In this document: positions 37,534 to 45,689 of the stretch, in pieces
How the letters are laid out: each line of letters starts with the position of its first letter
Numbering within the stretch: position 1 is the stretch's first letter
Program-made: the position numbers and the translations under genes
The notes under the pieces: generated by a model
The model's database searches: none
The model's input: only the letters and a program-made list of their open reading frames with translations
Told to the model about the DNA's origin: nothing
Assembly (NCBI RefSeq): GCF_000716595.1
Contig: NZ_JNXC01000004.1
Span: 186,001 to 250,000 of the forward strand
DNA: 64,000 nt
Source of the DNA: Saccharothrix sp. NRRL B-16314
GTDB lineage: Bacteria; Actinomycetota; Actinomycetes; Mycobacteriales; Pseudonocardiaceae
Direction: 5' to 3'

Positions 37534-39434
37534 GAAACTGCTCCTCCACTCGGTCCCGCCGGCGAGTCCGCGGCTTGCACCACCGCGAGCACGTCGCCCG
37601 CGTCGACTTGCTGACCTGCCCGCACCAGCACTTCGGTGACGGTGCCGCCGGTGGAAGCCGGCACCCGGTGTTCCATCTTCATCGCTTCCAGCACCAGCAG
37701 TTCCGCGCCGGCCTCGACCCGCTGCCCCGGTTCGACCGCGACCCGCACGACCGTGCCGGGCATCGGCGCGACGCTCGCGCCCTCGGCGATCTTGGCCTCC
37801 GGCTCGGGGAAACGGGGACGGAGCCTCAGCGCCACGGCCCCCACGTCCACCCGGTCCCCGTGCACCGCGACCGGGAACGTCGTGCGCACGCCGTCCCGCT
37901 CGAACGTCACCGCGTCCGGCGACGCCGCCACGACGGTGAGGTCGAGGCTCGTCTCCACGCCCGCGCGGGTGTGCCGGTAGTCGACCTCGACCGTGCCGCC
38001 GTCGTGCTCGAACACGGTCTTCTGCCGCTGGGACGGGAGGTTGCGCCAGCCCAGCGGCAGGGCCGCGGTGCGCCGGCGTTCGGCCAGCGCGAGCGCGGCG
38101 GCCAGCGCGGCCGGCCGCACGTCCTCCGGTTCCGGCGCGGTGAGCGCGTGCCGGTCCAGGAAGTCGGTGTGGGTGTTGCCCGCCTCGAACTCCGGGTGCC
38201 GCAGGACGCGCACCAGCAGACTGCGGTTGGTGGTCAGGCCGTACAGTTCGGCGCGCGCCAACGCCGCGGCCAGCTTGCGGATCGCCGCGTGCCTGGTCGG
38301 CGCCCACGCGATCACCTTGGCCAGCATGGGGTCGTAGTGGACGCCGACCTCGCTGCCGTCCTCGACGCCGCTGTCGACGCGCACGCCGTCCGGCACGGCG
38401 AACCGGTGCACGGTGCCGCTCGCGGGCCGCCAGTCGTGCGCCGGGTCCTCCGCGTACAGGCGGGCCTCGATCGCGTGGCCGTTCGGGGTGGGCGGCGCGG
38501 CCGGGAGGTGTGCGCCCTCGGCGACGGCGAGCTGCCAGGCCACCAGGTCGACGCCGAACACCTCTTCGGTGACGGGGTGCTCGACCTGGAGCCGGGTGTT
38601 GACCTCCAGGAAGTGGAACGAGCCGTCGTCGGTGAACAGGAACTCCACCGTGCCCGCGCCGACGTACCCGATGGCCTCGGCGGCCTTGGTCGCCGCGTCG
38701 AACAGGCGCTCGCGGGCCTGCGGCGTCACGGCCGGGCTCGGCGTCTCCTCGATGATCTTCTGGTGGCGGCGCTGGACGGAGCACTCCCGCTCACCCAACG
38801 CCCACACCGTGCCGTGCGCGTCCGCCAGGATTTGCACCTCGACGTGACGGGTGTGCTCCAGCAGCGGCTCGCAGAACACCGTGCCGTCGCCGAACGCCGA
38901 CTCGGCCTCGCGGCGGGCGGCGGCGACCTGCCCGGCCAACTCGGCGGCGGAACGCACCACCCGCATGCCCCGGCCACCGCCACCGGCGGACGCCTTGACC
39001 AGCAACGGGAACTCGCGGGCCGATTCCGGGTCGAGTTCCGGCAGCACCGGCACGCCGGCGGCGGCCATCCTCTTCTTCGCCGCGACCTTGGAGCCCATCG
39101 CGTCGATGACCTCCGGGTCGGGGCCGACCCACGTCAGCCCGGCGGCCAGCACGGCGCGGGCGAAGGACGCGTTCTCGGACAGGAACCCGTAGCCGGGGTG
39201 CACGGCGTCCGCGCCGGCGGCCAGCGCGGCGGCGACCAGGGCGTCACCGCGCAGGTAGGTGTCGCTCGGACTGGCTCCGGGCAGGCGCACGGCCGCGTCG
39301 GCCTCCCGGACGTGCGGCGCGTCGGCGTCGGGGTCGGAGAACACGGCCACCGGCGAGACGCCGAGCTCGCGGCACGTCCGGATCACCCGGCGGGCGATCT
39401 CGCCCCGGTTCGCGATCAACAGCTTGCGGATCAT
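37530..39434 (-). CDS. Acyl-CoA carboxylase alpha subunit (biotin carboxylase + BCCP)
   Basis: 634 residues: biotin carboxylase N-domain (IRKLLIANRGEIARRVIRT), ATP-grasp with the glycine loop KASAGGGGRGMR, catalytic EVNTRLQVEH and the C-domain (YDPMLAKVIAW). A linker follows, then a biotinyl carrier domain ending with the biotin acceptor Lys586 in EAMKMEH. It carboxylates its own biotin at the expense of ATP for transfer by the beta subunit encoded just upstream (7-bp gap). Size and layout match geranyl-CoA or 3-methylcrotonyl-CoA carboxylase alpha chains (AtuF/LiuD). It overlaps the next gene by 4 bp. Confidence 0.95.
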   Translation of the reverse strand: MIRKLLIANRGEIARRVIRTCRELGVSPVAVFSDPDADAPHVREADAAVRLPGASPSDTYLRGDALVAAALAAGADAVHPGYGFLSENASFARAVLAAGLTWVGPDPEVIDAMGSKVAAKKRMAAAGVPVLPELDPESAREFPLLVKASAGGGGRGMRVVRSAAELAGQVAAARREAESAFGDGTVFCEPLLEHTRHVEVQILADAHGTVWALGERECSVQRRHQKIIEETPSPAVTPQARERLFDAATKAAEAIGYVGAGTVEFLFTDDGSFHFLEVNTRLQVEHPVTEEVFGVDLVAWQLAVAEGAHLPAAPPTPNGHAIEARLYAEDPAHDWRPASGTVHRFAVPDGVRVDSGVEDGSEVGVHYDPMLAKVIAWAPTRHAAIRKLAAALARAELYGLTTNRSLLVRVLRHPEFEAGNTHTDFLDRHALTAPEPEDVRPAALAAALALAERRRTAALPLGWRNLPSQRQKTVFEHDGGTVEVDYRHTRAGVETSLDLTVVAASPDAVTFERDGVRTTFPVAVHGDRVDVGAVALRLRPRFPEPEAKIAEGASVAPMPGTVVRVAVEPGQRVEAGAELLVLEAMKMEHRVPASTGGTVTEVLVRAGQQVDAGDVLAVVQAADSPAGPSGGAVS

Positions 39435-39441
39435 CGTGGCC

Positions 39442-41037
39442 TCACATCCGGAAGACGCCGTAGCGGTCGGCGCCCCTGATCGGTCCGCTGTGGATCGCGG
39501 ACAGGCAGAGGCCGAGCACCGTGCGGGTGTCGCGCGGGTCGATCACGCCGTCGTCGTACAGCCGGCCGGACAGGAACGGGGCGAGCGACTGCTGCTCGAT
39601 CTGCCCCTCCACCATCTGCCGCATGGCCGCGTCGTGCTCGTCGTCGTAGTCCTGCCCCTTCGCGGCGGCGGCCTGCCGCGCCACGATCGACAGGACACCG
39701 GCGAGCTGCTTCGGCCCCATCACGGCGGACTTCGCGTTGGGCCAGGTGAACAGGAACCGGGGGTCGTAGGCCCGGCCGCACATGCCGTAGTTGCCCGCGC
39801 CGTAGGACGCGCCCATGACCACGGTCAGGTGCGGCACCCGGCTGTTCGACACCGCGTTGATCATCATCGCGCCGTGCTTGATGATGCCGCCCTGCTCGTA
39901 CTGCGCGCCGACCATGTACCCGGTGGTGTTCTGCAGGAACAGCAACGGTGTGTCGCTCGCGTTGGCGAGCTGGATGAACTGGGTGGCCTTCTGCGCTTCC
40001 TCGCTGAACAGCACGCCGCGCGCGTTGGCCAGCACGCCGATCGGGTAGCCGTGCAGGTCGGCCCAGCCCGTGACCAGGCTGCCGCCGTAGTCGGGCTTGA
40101 ACTCGTCGAACCGGGAGCCGTCCACGATCCGGGCGACCACCTCGCGCGGGTCGAACGGCACCCGCAGGTCCGTCGGCACCAGCCCGAGCAGGTCCTCCTC
40201 GTCGTGCAGCGGCGGTTGCACCGGTTTCGGCGACGGACCGAGCTTGCGCCAGTTCAGCCGGGCGATGACGCGGCGGGTGAGGCGGATCGCGTCCACCTCG
40301 TCCTCGGCCACGAAATCGGCCAGGCCGGACGTGGTGCCGTGCATCCGCGCGCCGCCCAGCGACTCGTCGTCGGACTCCTCGCCGGTGGCCATCTTCACCA
40401 GCGGCGGGCCGCCGAGGAACACCTTCGACCGTTCCTTGATCATCACGACGTAGTCCGACATGCCCGGCACGTACGCGCCGCCCGCCGTGGCGTTGCCGAA
40501 CACCGTGCTCACGGTCGGGATGCCGGCCGCCGACAGCCTGGTCAGGTCGCGGAACGCCCGGCCGCCGGGGATGAAGATCTCGCTCTGGCTCGGCAGGTCC
40601 GCGCCGCCGGACTCGACCAGCCCGATCAGCGGCAACCGGTTCTGCAACGCGATGTCGTTGGCCCGGAACGTCTTCTTCAGCGTCCACGGGTTGCTCGCGC
40701 CGCCGCGCACGGTGGGGTCGTTGGCGACGATCACGCACTCGACGCCCTCCACCACGCCGATGCCGGTGACCACGCTCGCGCCGACCGGGTAGTCGGTGCC
40801 CCACGCGGCCAGCGGCGACAGCTCCAGGAACGGGCTGTCCTGGTCGACCAGCAGCTCGATCCGCTCCCGCGCGAGCAGCTTGCCGCGCTTGTGGTGCCGC
40901 TCGGTGTACTTCGGCCCGCCGCCCGCGAGCGCCTTGGCGTGCTCGGCGTCCAGCTCGGTGAGCCGGGCCAGCAGCGCCTCGCGGTTCTCGGCGTACTCGG
41001 GCGACCGGCCGTCCACCGCCGTCCGCAACGTGGTCAT
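39442..41037 (-). CDS. Acyl-CoA carboxylase beta subunit (carboxyltransferase)
   Basis: A 531-residue crotonase-fold carboxyltransferase. Acyl-CoA and biotin-binding halves are both present (GNATAGGAYVPGMSDYVVMI; NNTTGYMVGAQYEQGGIIKHGAMM; GASYGAGNYGMCGRAYDPRFLF). These segments are typical of methylcrotonyl-CoA/geranyl-CoA carboxylase beta chains (LiuB/AtuC type) rather than propionyl-CoA carboxylase. It would transfer CO2 from biotin to the gamma-carbon of a branched 2-enoyl-CoA. ATG 41037 overlaps the stop of the acyl-CoA dehydrogenase gene by 4 bp. Confidence 0.94.
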   Translation of the reverse strand: MTTLRTAVDGRSPEYAENREALLARLTELDAEHAKALAGGGPKYTERHHKRGKLLARERIELLVDQDSPFLELSPLAAWGTDYPVGASVVTGIGVVEGVECVIVANDPTVRGGASNPWTLKKTFRANDIALQNRLPLIGLVESGGADLPSQSEIFIPGGRAFRDLTRLSAAGIPTVSTVFGNATAGGAYVPGMSDYVVMIKERSKVFLGGPPLVKMATGEESDDESLGGARMHGTTSGLADFVAEDEVDAIRLTRRVIARLNWRKLGPSPKPVQPPLHDEEDLLGLVPTDLRVPFDPREVVARIVDGSRFDEFKPDYGGSLVTGWADLHGYPIGVLANARGVLFSEEAQKATQFIQLANASDTPLLFLQNTTGYMVGAQYEQGGIIKHGAMMINAVSNSRVPHLTVVMGASYGAGNYGMCGRAYDPRFLFTWPNAKSAVMGPKQLAGVLSIVARQAAAAKGQDYDDEHDAAMRQMVEGQIEQQSLAPFLSGRLYDDGVIDPRDTRTVLGLCLSAIHSGPIRGADRYGVFRM

Positions 41038-42188
41038 GCGGTGAACCCCAATCGCCGTGCCGCCAGTTCGGTCATGACCTCGGTCGCGCCGCCCCCGATG
41101 CCGAGGATGCGCGCGTCCCGGTAGTGCCGCTCGACCTCCGCGTCACGGAGGTAGCCGGCGCCGCCGTGCAGCTGGACCGCCGCGTCGACGACGAACGAGC
41201 ACGCCTCCACGGCCGCGTTCTTCGCGAAGCAGACCTGTGCGACGACTTCCTGCCCCTGCGCGGCCTGTGCCGCCACCTCGCGCGTGTACGTGCGGACGAG
41301 GTCGATGCGTTGCGCCATCTCCACCAGCCGGTGGCTGACGACCTGGCGGGCGATGAGCGGTTTGCCGAACGTCTCGCGTTCCCTCGTGTACGCCACGGTC
41401 AGGTCGAGGCAGCGCTGGGCCGTCGCGTAGGCCTGCACGGCCAGCGAGATCCGCTCCACCTGGAACTGGCGCATGACCAGCGCGAACCCGGCGTTCTCCT
41501 CGCCGACCAGGTTGGCCACCGGCACCCGTGCGTCCGCGAAGGAGAGGTCGGCGGTGTCCGAGCAGTGCCAGCCCATCTTCTCCAGCCTGCGGTCCACGGT
41601 GAAGCCGGGCGTGCCCTTCTCGATCACGAGCAGGCTCACCCCGCCGTACCCGGGACCGCCGGTGCGGACCGCTGTGGTGACGAAGTCCGCCCGGTCACCG
41701 GACGTGATGAACGCCTTCGAACCGTTCACCACGTAGTGGTCGCCTTCGCGGCGGGCGGTGGTGCGCAGGGCCGCCACGTCCGAACCGCCACCCGGTTCGG
41801 TGATGCCGAGCGACCCGATCAGCTCACCGTCCAGCGTGGGCCGGACGAACCGGTCGATCAGGTCCTCGTTCCCCGAGTCGACGATGTGCGGCAACGCGAT
41901 GCCGTGCGTGAGCAGCCCGGCGACCAGTCCGGACGAACCACCGGCCTGGATCAGCTCCTCGGTGACCACGACGGTGTCGAGCAGGTCGCCCGCACCGCCG
42001 AGGTGCCCGGGGAAGCCGATGCCCAGCAGGCCGATCTTCGCGGCCGTCCGGTGCAGCTCGCGGGGCAGCTCACCGGCCCGCTCCCAGTCCGACAGGTGCG
42101 GCACGATCTCCTGCTCGGTGAACTTCCGCACGGTCGCGCGGAGGTCCCGGCGCTCCGGTGTCCCGAACAGCTCGGACGTCGTGGTCAC
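41034..42188 (-). CDS. Acyl-CoA dehydrogenase (AtuD/AcdA-like)
   Basis: A 384-residue FAD flavoprotein. It shows GSLGITEPGGGSDVAALRTTA, VNGSKAFITSGDRADF and the C-terminal LHGGAGYLRDAEVERHYRDARILGIGGG, where GG replaces the more usual GT/GS before the final helix. The catalytic base cannot be placed with certainty by eye. The GTG at 42188 follows GGAGG and overlaps the stop of the small AtuA-type gene by 4 bp. Within the operon it would supply the enoyl-CoA for the carboxylase. Confidence 0.93.
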   Translation of the reverse strand: MTTTSELFGTPERRDLRATVRKFTEQEIVPHLSDWERAGELPRELHRTAAKIGLLGIGFPGHLGGAGDLLDTVVVTEELIQAGGSSGLVAGLLTHGIALPHIVDSGNEDLIDRFVRPTLDGELIGSLGITEPGGGSDVAALRTTARREGDHYVVNGSKAFITSGDRADFVTTAVRTGGPGYGGVSLLVIEKGTPGFTVDRRLEKMGWHCSDTADLSFADARVPVANLVGEENAGFALVMRQFQVERISLAVQAYATAQRCLDLTVAYTRERETFGKPLIARQVVSHRLVEMAQRIDLVRTYTREVAAQAAQGQEVVAQVCFAKNAAVEACSFVVDAAVQLHGGAGYLRDAEVERHYRDARILGIGGGATEVMTELAARRLGFTA

Positions 42189-42520
42189 AGCAGGGCCTCC
42201 GGGATGTCGACGTGGCGGGACCGCAGCCACTCCCCCAGCGCCTTGGCCTGCGGGTCGAAGCGGGTGGACGAGGCGACGCCGTCACCGAGCAGGCCGTGCA
42301 GCACGAAGTTCAGCGCCTTGAGGTTCGGCAGCTCGTGCCGGTCGACCTCACCGGCCTCGGGCAGCAGTTCCTTCAGCCGCTCGACCGTGAGCTCGGTGCG
42401 CAGCCACTCGTACTGCGCGTCGGTGCGCACCCACACGCCGAGGTTGGCGTCACCGCCCTTGTCACCGGAACGCGCGCCGGCGATCGTGCCCAGCGGAACC
42501 CTCCTGGAGGTGGGCCTCAT
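42185..42520 (-). CDS. AtuA C-terminal-like small protein
   Basis: A 111-residue protein matching the C-terminal domain found fused to AtuA/DUF1446 proteins elsewhere: VPLGTIAGARSGDKGGDANLGVWVRTDAQYEWL at the start and LKALNFVLHGLLGDGVASSTRFDPQAKALGEWLRS at the end. Here it is a separate gene immediately after the AtuA body, with a 4-bp ATGA overlap, so the two chains are likely to associate. No enzymatic motif is known to me for this domain. It overlaps the next gene by 4 bp. Confidence 0.9.
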   Translation of the reverse strand: MRPTSRRVPLGTIAGARSGDKGGDANLGVWVRTDAQYEWLRTELTVERLKELLPEAGEVDRHELPNLKALNFVLHGLLGDGVASSTRFDPQAKALGEWLRSRHVDIPEALL

Positions 42521-43758
42521 ACCTCGACCACCTTCCCGTCCGGCAGCACGGCCTGGTGCGACACCGACGTGCGCGGCACGTACGCGGCCTTGTACACGCC
42601 GAACGGCGTGCCGTCGCCGGGCGGCGCGGTGACGTGGAAACCCGGGTAGGAGCCCAAGGCCAGCTCGATGCCCGCCCGCGAGAACGCCTTGGCCCGCTTG
42701 GCATCCGCCGTCTTCACGGTGACGTGCAGCAGCGCGCTCGCCGCCTCCTCGGTGTCCGCGTCGACGTGTTCCGTGCGCGCCAACGTCCACGTCAGGCCGT
42801 CGGCGCCGAGAGCGGCTTCCAGCTGGTGCCGGACCAGGTCCGCCTTGGCCTCGACGTCCAACCCGGTCAGCACGAACGTGGTGGAGTTGCGGAACCCGCC
42901 CAGGGTGTTGAGGCAGACCTTGAGCGTGTCCGGCGGCGGCGAGCCCTTCACCCCGGAGATCCGGACGCCCCGGTCGTGCGGGTCCAGTCGGATGGTGTCG
43001 AAGTGGCTGACCACGTCCGGGCCGGGGTAGGCGGGCGCGCCGATCTCGTAGAGCAGCTGGGCGGTGACGGTGTCCACGGTGACCGCGCCGCCCGTGCCGT
43101 CGTGCTTGGTGATGACCGACGAGCCGTCCGCCTCGATCTCGGCGATCGGGAAGCCCGGCCTGGTCGCGTCGATCGCGGTGAAGGACGAGTAGTTGCCGCC
43201 GGTGGCCTGCGTGCCGCACTCCAGCACGTGCCCGGCGACGGTCGCGCCCGCCAGCGCGTCCCAGTCCTCCCGGCCCCAGCCGAAGTGCGCCGCGGCCGGT
43301 CCGACGACCAGCGACGCGTCGGTGACGCGGCCGGTGACCACGACGTCGGCCCCGGCGTTCAGGCATTCGGCGATGCCCCACGCGCCGAGGTAGGCGTTGG
43401 CGGTCAACGCCTCCGGGAACCGGTCGCGCAGGTCGTCACCGGTCACGTGGGCGACCTTGGCGCCGAGGCCGAGCTCGTCGATCGCCTCGGCCAGGCCCTC
43501 CGGGTTCAGCCCGCCCGCGTTGGAGACGATCTTGACGCCGCGTTCGAGGGCACGGGCCAGGTTCTCCTCGAGCTGGCGCAGGAACGTGCGGGCGTACCCG
43601 AGTCCGGCGTCCTTCATCCGGTCGCGGCCCAGGATGAGCATGGTCAGCTCGGCCAGGTAGTCGCCGGTGAGCACGTCCAGGTCGCCGCCGTCCAGCATCT
43701 CGCGGACGGCGGAGAACCGGTCGCCGTAGAAGCCCGAGGCGTTCCCGATCCGGATCAC
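42517..43758 (-). CDS. AtuA-family acyclic terpene utilisation protein (DUF1446)
   Basis: 413 residues. It opens with [22 protein letters not shown], the strongly conserved start of AtuA/DUF1446 proteins, with [43 protein letters not shown] and [13 protein letters not shown] downstream. Atu genes in Pseudomonas are needed for citronellol/geraniol degradation, but the reaction of AtuA itself is not established to my knowledge. GTG 43758 overlaps the previous stop by 4 bp. The C-terminal domain is on the next gene. Frames extending to 44250 are out of family and lie over the TIGR03084 gene. Confidence 0.93.
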   Translation of the reverse strand: MIRIGNASGFYGDRFSAVREMLDGGDLDVLTGDYLAELTMLILGRDRMKDAGLGYARTFLRQLEENLARALERGVKIVSNAGGLNPEGLAEAIDELGLGAKVAHVTGDDLRDRFPEALTANAYLGAWGIAECLNAGADVVVTGRVTDASLVVGPAAAHFGWGREDWDALAGATVAGHVLECGTQATGGNYSSFTAIDATRPGFPIAEIEADGSSVITKHDGTGGAVTVDTVTAQLLYEIGAPAYPGPDVVSHFDTIRLDPHDRGVRISGVKGSPPPDTLKVCLNTLGGFRNSTTFVLTGLDVEAKADLVRHQLEAALGADGLTWTLARTEHVDADTEEAASALLHVTVKTADAKRAKAFSRAGIELALGSYPGFHVTAPPGDGTPFGVYKAAYVPRTSVSHQAVLPDGKVVEV

Positions 43759-44504
43759 GGCTGCCCCTTGTCCCGGCCGGGTCCGGGCGGGCCCGCGAAC
43801 GCCTGCGCGATGGGCAGCCACGCCTCGGCGTTGGCGCCGACGGCCGTGACGGCGAGGTCGTCGCGGTGCCGGCGCCGGGTCGCCAGCAGGCAGAAGTCCA
43901 GCGCCGGTCCGGTGATCCGGTCCTCGGCGTCCGCCGGGCCCCACGTCCACAGGTCGCCCTCGGGCCCGAGCAGCTCCACCCGGAGCGGCACCTGCGGCAC
44001 CGGCAGGCCGTTGACCATGAACGCGTAGCCGAACGCGCGGACCGCGATGTGCGCGACGTGCTTGAGCCGGTCGGTCGGCGCACGGGTGACGCCGAGCGCG
44101 TCGGCCACGTCCTGGCCGTGCGCCCACGTCTCCATCAGCCGGGCGGTGGCCATCGACGCGGGGCTCATCGGCGGGCCGAACCACGGCACCTTCACGCCCG
44201 GCGGCACGGCGAGCAGCGCGTCGGCCAGCTCGTCGCGGCCCTCCCGCCACTGCTCCAGGGTGACCGGCTCACGCGCGCCCTCGTCCACCATGTCCGGCGT
44301 GGCCCGCTTCAGCGCTTCGGCGAACGCCTCCGGGTCGCGCGCGGCGAGCGCGGAGATCCGGTCGGTCCAGTGCAGGTGGGCGATCTGGTTGGCGATCGTC
44401 CAGCCCGGCGCGGGGGTGGGCGCCGACCAGTCGTCCAGTGGGGCGACGAGGGCGTCCAGCACCTCGCTCTCGGTGCGCAGGTCGATCAGGATCTCGTTGA
44501 TCAC
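43755..44504 (-). CDS. TIGR03084-family protein (mycothiol-dependent/DinB-like metal-binding fold)
   Basis: A 249-residue protein with the four-helix maleylpyruvate-isomerase N-terminal/DinB-like fold. His residues that could bind metal occur in [11 protein letters not shown] and in [17 protein letters not shown]-terminal domain follows ([33 protein letters not shown]). The TIGR03084 subgroup is characteristic of actinobacteria and is usually found beside AtuA-type genes. Mycothiol dependence is plausible from the fold but unproven. GTG 44504 overlaps the TetR stop by 4 bp; the gene is second in the operon. Confidence 0.88.
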   Translation of the reverse strand: MINEILIDLRTESEVLDALVAPLDDWSAPTPAPGWTIANQIAHLHWTDRISALAARDPEAFAEALKRATPDMVDEGAREPVTLEQWREGRDELADALLAVPPGVKVPWFGPPMSPASMATARLMETWAHGQDVADALGVTRAPTDRLKHVAHIAVRAFGYAFMVNGLPVPQVPLRVELLGPEGDLWTWGPADAEDRITGPALDFCLLATRRRHRDDLAVTAVGANAEAWLPIAQAFAGPPGPGRDKGQP

Positions 44505-45115
44505 AGCGTGTCCTCCAGCATCCGCGCCCAGTGCCCGATGACCCGCTTGCGCCGCTTGCCGTCGTCGGTGAGCTGGTTGGCCAGGGCCAGCCCGCGCACC
44601 AGGTCGAGCGTGATCTGCACGGCTTCGCGGACGCCGGGTTTGGTCTCGTCGGCGTTCAGCAGTTCGACGGCCAGGCGGTGCGTCTCACGGCCCAGCCGGA
44701 CCTCCAGCGGCACCACCACGGTCTTGAGGTCGGGATCGGTGCGTGCCGCGACCCACAGTTCGAGGGCGGCGGTGAACAGGTCGCTGGCGTAGTAGTCGGC
44801 GATCAGCTCGACCACCGCGACGGTGCTCCCGTTGACCAGCTTCGCCCGCTCCTTGAGGTGCAGGACGCTCTCCACGCCCAGGTGCTCGACGGCCGCCGCG
44901 ACCAGCTCGCCGCGGGTGCGGAAGTGGTGCAGCTGAGCGCCCCGGGACACGCCCGCGCGCTCGGCGACCACGGTGGTCGTCGTGCCCGCCCAGCCGTGTT
45001 CGACCAGGCACTCGACGGTCGCCTCCATGAGCTTGCGCCGCGTCTCCCGGCTGCGGTCGGCCTGCCGCCTGGTCTCCTTGGGCCCGATCCCCTTGGGCGT
45101 GGTGTCCGTGGCCAT
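44501..45115 (-). CDS. TetR-family regulator of the AtuA/acyl-CoA operon
   Basis: 204 residues. An N-terminal helix-turn-helix ([40 protein letters not shown]) is followed by a ligand-binding C-domain without recognisable type. As first gene of an eight-gene run with 4-bp overlaps, it should control its own operon. A near-perfect 44-bp palindrome ends 14 bp upstream of the ATG at 45115 and is the obvious operator candidate. The ligand is probably an acyl-CoA made in the pathway, by analogy with other TetR regulators of acyl-CoA catabolism. Confidence 0.92.
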   Translation of the reverse strand: MATDTTPKGIGPKETRRQADRSRETRRKLMEATVECLVEHGWAGTTTTVVAERAGVSRGAQLHHFRTRGELVAAAVEHLGVESVLHLKERAKLVNGSTVAVVELIADYYASDLFTAALELWVAARTDPDLKTVVVPLEVRLGRETHRLAVELLNADETKPGVREAVQITLDLVRGLALANQLTDDGKRRKRVIGHWARMLEDTL

Positions 45116-45128
45116 GGGACCGAGTGTT

Positions 45129-45172
45129 CCGCGCTACTAACAAACAGTCAAGACTGATTGTTAGTAGCGCGG
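45129..45172. promoter_or_regulatory. 44-bp near-perfect palindrome: candidate TetR operator
   Basis: Fifteen-base perfect arms (CCGCGCTACTAACAA and its complement) enclose ACAGTCAAGACTGA, which is itself an inverted repeat with one mismatched pair. Read leftward, TTGACT inside the centre is a possible -35. It lies 14 bp before the TetR start and 17 bp after the stop of the NTF2-like gene, so it could also end that gene's transcript. The A/T-rich inner arms favour an operator. Confidence 0.75.
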
Positions 45173-45188
45173 ACCGTGCTCGGACCGC

Positions 45189-45581
45189 CTACCAGCCGCC
45201 CTGCGCCATCGTCTGGAACAGCCACTCGCCGTCGACCTTCACCAGCAGGTCGCCGTACCGCACGACCTGCGAGAACCCATCGACCGTGAAGGTCGCGTCG
45301 GTGATCACGAACACGAGGTTCGCGTTGATGAAGTGCGGCGTGCGGACCGACTCCATCCGCACGTCACCCTCACCGAGGGTCGCTTCCATGTCGGCGAGGA
45401 ACCGCGCCCGGTCCCACGACTGCGCCGACCCGTCGGTGACCGCGTTGACCGGGAACAGGGCCATCCCGGCCATCGCCTCGACGTCCTTGGCCACGGCCCG
45501 GGCGTCCCACTTCTCGAACCACGCGAGCACGCCCGCCACGTCGTCATCGGTCGGCACGAATCCCACTCCGGTGTCACCCAT
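45189..45581 (-). CDS. SnoaL/NTF2-like small protein
   Basis: A 130-residue alpha+beta-cone protein: an N-terminal helix pair (DDVAGVLAWFEKWDARAVAKDVEAMAGMALFPVN) then curved strands (VRMESVRTPHFINANLVFVITDATFTVDG, YGDLLVKVDGEWLFQTMAQGGW). NTF2-like proteins act as isomerases, hydratases or ligand binders, and no catalytic pair can be assigned here. ATG 45581 has no clear ribosome site and sits against a 15-bp palindrome (45583-45597). It is divergent from the FAD oxidase. Codon use is like its neighbours. Confidence 0.82.
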   Translation of the reverse strand: MGDTGVGFVPTDDDVAGVLAWFEKWDARAVAKDVEAMAGMALFPVNAVTDGSAQSWDRARFLADMEATLGEGDVRMESVRTPHFINANLVFVITDATFTVDGFSQVVRYGDLLVKVDGEWLFQTMAQGGW

Positions 45582-45582
45582 G

Positions 45583-45597
45583 CCGTACAGCGTACGG
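45583..45597. promoter_or_regulatory. 15-bp palindrome CCGTACAGCGTACGG in divergent promoter
   Basis: Perfect 6-bp arms with a 3-bp centre lie directly before the ATG of the NTF2-like gene, and a further CGTACG-like half (GTCGTACGA) follows at about 45601-45609. It is in the gap between the NTF2-like gene and the divergent FAD oxidase, so it could serve as an operator for either. The regulator is unknown. Confidence 0.45.
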
Positions 45598-45689
45598 TAG
45601 GTCGTACGATCCCGCTCCCGGTCGACCGAACAGCGGTTCCGAACCGATTCGGACCGCTGTTCCATGGGTGACCTGACGAGGAGGTCGGT

